A stretch of 33,207 bases of DNA from Bacillota bacterium (GTDB lineage: Bacteria; Bacillota; Clostridia; Christensenellales; CAG-138): positions 1 to 33,207 of the forward strand of contig JAEEKE010000138.1 of NCBI GenBank assembly GCA_016282255.1. Direction: 5' to 3'. The translations under genes and the position numbers were made by a program. Below are positions 31,570-33,207 of this stretch, piece after piece. The notes below the pieces were generated by a model. It was not told the DNA's origin. It saw only the letters and a list, made by a program, of their open reading frames with translations, and did no database searches. How positions within the stretch are numbered: position 1 is the stretch's first letter; every line of letters starts with the position of its first letter.

Positions 31570-32346
31570 TCAGCCGATATTGTTTCCTGCGATGAAACTA
31601 TTGAAATATGAAATGATGCCGCGCACCGCGTCGTCCGAATCGGGATCGACGGTGATATCGCTCAAAGCACTGTAAATCGGCAGCCGTTCGTTATACAGCT
31701 CGATTATCGACTCCTTTCCGGCGCGGATAAGGGGTCTGTTTTTAAGCTTGGCATGCAGCAGGCAATCGATCGACCTGTTCAGGAAAACGATGATGCCGCT
31801 GTTTTTCAGCAGCTGAATATTCGGTTCGTAGGTCAGCACGCCGCCCCCGGTCGCCACAACGAGCGAACCCGCCGCCGCAGCTCTTTCAAGGACAAGATGC
31901 TCCGCCTTTCTGAAGAACTCCTCTGAGTATCTGTCGAAGATAACGTCTATCGTCATCTTCTCGCTCTTCATAACGAGCCTGTCGGTATCTATGCTGCGCC
32001 TGTTCAGCTCTATCCCGAGCTTGCCCGCAAGCTTGCTCTTGCCGCAGTTCGGCATGCCCACAAGATAGATATTCATTGCGCTGCGCTGTAGTTTCTTTGA
32101 ACTGTCAAGGATCGTTTCACAGGTCTTTCTGGCCGCTTCGGAGTATTTCCGGCAGTTCGCCTCCGCATCCTCTATAACCTTGCATTCCCGTGCGGCGTCA
32201 AAGACGGCAAGTCCGCGGCGCCGCTTTTCCCTTGCAATATCGAGGCAAACGTCCATGCGCTCCTCAAGGAGCCTGAACATATCCCTGTCTATCTCATCGA
32301 GCTCATGTCTCAGCTCTTCAAGAACTTTCCCTTCGTTATTCTCCAT
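31570..32346 (-). CDS. Chorismate mutase-shikimate kinase fusion (AroQ-AroK)
   Basis: A 258-residue bifunctional protein. Residues 1-88 are an all-helical AroQ-type chorismate mutase domain (ELRHELDEIDRDMFRLLEER, then REKRRRGLAVFDAARE), for prephenate synthesis. Residues 91-258 are shikimate kinase: P-loop GMPNCGKS (97-104), IDTD (119-122, substrate and Mg), GGG (167-169) and the lid RPL (204-206). Both domains look intact. It overlaps aroC by 11 bp (the ATG lies inside the last aroC codons), so the aromatic pathway steps are translationally coupled. An internal Met91 directly before the kinase domain could give a kinase-only product, but it has no clear ribosome site. Confidence 0.92.
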   Translation of the reverse strand: MENNEGKVLEELRHELDEIDRDMFRLLEERMDVCLDIAREKRRRGLAVFDAARECKVIEDAEANCRKYSEAARKTCETILDSSKKLQRSAMNIYLVGMPNCGKSKLAGKLGIELNRRSIDTDRLVMKSEKMTIDVIFDRYSEEFFRKAEHLVLERAAAAGSLVVATGGGVLTYEPNIQLLKNSGIIVFLNRSIDCLLHAKLKNRPLIRAGKESIIELYNERLPIYSALSDITVDPDSDDAVRGIISYFNSFIAGNNIG

Positions 32347-33207
32347 AGGTCCCTCTGTTCATCAGCAAAAGGTCGTAAACCGCAACGGCGGCGGCAGCTT
32401 CTATGACGGCGCAGCCGCGGGGCAGGATGCACGCGTCGTGCCTTCCCGGAATGACCGCTTCGCACTCCTCAAGCGTACCGAGAGTGACGCTTCTTTGCGG
32501 CCTTGCGATCGAAGGCACGGGGCGGAAAGCTGCACGGAAAATCAGCGGCATCCCGTTCGACAGGCCGCCGTTGACGCCGCCCGAATTGTTTGTAAGCGTT
32601 CTTCCGCTCTCAAGTATAGGATCATTGGCCTCGGAGCCGAGCATGCCGGAAAGCGCAAAGCCCGCGCCGAACTCTATCGCATGGACGCCCGGAACGGCAA
32701 ACACGATATTCGAGATCGCGCTTTCAAGGCTGCCGAACAGCGGTTCTCCTATTCCTGCAGGCATGCCGAGGACCGCGCATTCCACAGTTCCGCCTGTGCT
32801 GTCTCCCGATTCCCTCAACTCGGTAAACAACCCGGTCATCCTATCTCTTAAACCCGTATCCAGCAGCGGGAACATGGGATCGAGCATCGGTTTCTCTTTT
32901 ATCAAAGGATCAAAGCGTTCATCCGCAATACCGCCGACAGAAGCGATATGCGAAAATACCTCGATCCCTGTTTTATTAAGCAGCTGTTTGCAAACGGCGC
33001 CCGCAAATACCGTCGGCGCCGTCAGCCGCCCGGAGAATGCGCCTCCGCCGCGGCGGTCGTTATAGCCGCGGTACTTAATGAATGCGGGCAGGTCCGCGTG
33101 TGAAGGACGCGCGAAATCAAAGGCATAATCCCCGCTCCTCGCGTCCTTGTTCCTGAACACGGCAGCAAGCGCGCTTCCGGTGGTCCTGCCGCGTAGAAGC
33201 CCCGAAA
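32336..33207 (-). CDS. aroC: Chorismate synthase (partial, 5' end outside window)
   Basis: The frame is open from the right edge and ends at 32336, giving about 290 C-terminal residues; the N-terminus lies beyond the window. It converts EPSP to chorismate with reduced FMN. Conserved blocks visible are RTTGSALAAVFRNKDARSGDY, ARPSHADL, DRRGGGAFSGRLTA, NNSGGVNGGLSNG and RHDACILPRG. An apparent start at 33160 is only an internal Val codon (GTG) of the conserved AAVFRNKD segment. It overlaps the chorismate mutase-shikimate kinase gene downstream. Confidence 0.95.
   Translation of the reverse strand, partial: SGLLRGRTTGSALAAVFRNKDARSGDYAFDFARPSHADLPAFIKYRGYNDRRGGGAFSGRLTAPTVFAGAVCKQLLNKTGIEVFSHIASVGGIADERFDPLIKEKPMLDPMFPLLDTGLRDRMTGLFTELRESGDSTGGTVECAVLGMPAGIGEPLFGSLESAISNIVFAVPGVHAIEFGAGFALSGMLGSEANDPILESGRTLTNNSGGVNGGLSNGMPLIFRAAFRPVPSIARPQRSVTLGTLEECEAVIPGRHDACILPRGCAVIEAAAAVAVYDLLLMNRGTYGE

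Overview
The window reads as chromosomal DNA of a spore-forming, Gram-positive-type Clostridia bacterium (phylum Bacillota), probably an uncultured anaerobe. Lineage evidence: spoVAD-spoVAE (endospore germination channel genes), RNase J, a YlbF-family protein, the cdaA-cdaR pair, a class B PBP with an NTF2-like domain, a nadD-yqeK fusion, sigma-A type TTGACA/TATAAT promoters with 16-17 bp spacers, strong AGGAGG Shine-Dalgarno sites and several TTG starts. A secreted dockerin protein fits a fibre-associated Clostridia habitat. This assignment is inference; no 16S gene is present.

Layout. (1) 1-12344, minus strand: twelve tightly packed genes, probably one long transcript read from right to left: cdaA, cdaR, a COG2509 flavoprotein, a P-loop ATPase, a YpsA-like SLOG protein, an ABC-F ATPase, RNase J, a YlbF protein, mltG, a DUF2461 protein, a nicotinamidase-like hydrolase and a NusG-domain-II membrane protein (cut by the window edge). 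Themes are c-di-AMP signalling, RNA decay, translation and cell wall. (2) 12615-14417, plus: pepF. (3) 14495-17151: a divergent pair made of a winged-helix regulator and an AT-rich secreted LRR-dockerin protein, with a strong promoter and a nested inverted repeat between them; this is the most accessory-looking block. (4) 17303-20025, plus: tldD-tldE protease pair. (5) 20086-22723, minus: lpd and a UDP-sugar pyrophosphorylase. (6) 22892-23510: tRNA-Leu(TAA), followed immediately by three diverged copies of a ~175 bp, highly structured noncoding repeat whose 3' motif is also found in the tRNA T-arm. (7) 23649-26569, plus: a small HEYGH-motif membrane protein and a lipoprotein-like class B PBP. 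(8) 26576-27394, minus: an unrecognised membrane protein. (9) 27461-29063, plus: nadD-yqeK fusion and rsfS. (10) 29187-30599, plus: spoVAD-spoVAE behind a sigma-G-like promoter; then an EamA transporter (30693-31559). (11) 31570-33207, minus: aroC and a chorismate mutase-shikimate kinase fusion, overlapping by 11 bp.

Most genes are conserved housekeeping genes. The most unexplained signal is the structured repeat array at 22954-23510, where copies differ by paired, compensatory changes in their stems. Second is the nested inverted repeat at 15755-15805, between a regulator and a chimeric-looking dockerin gene.
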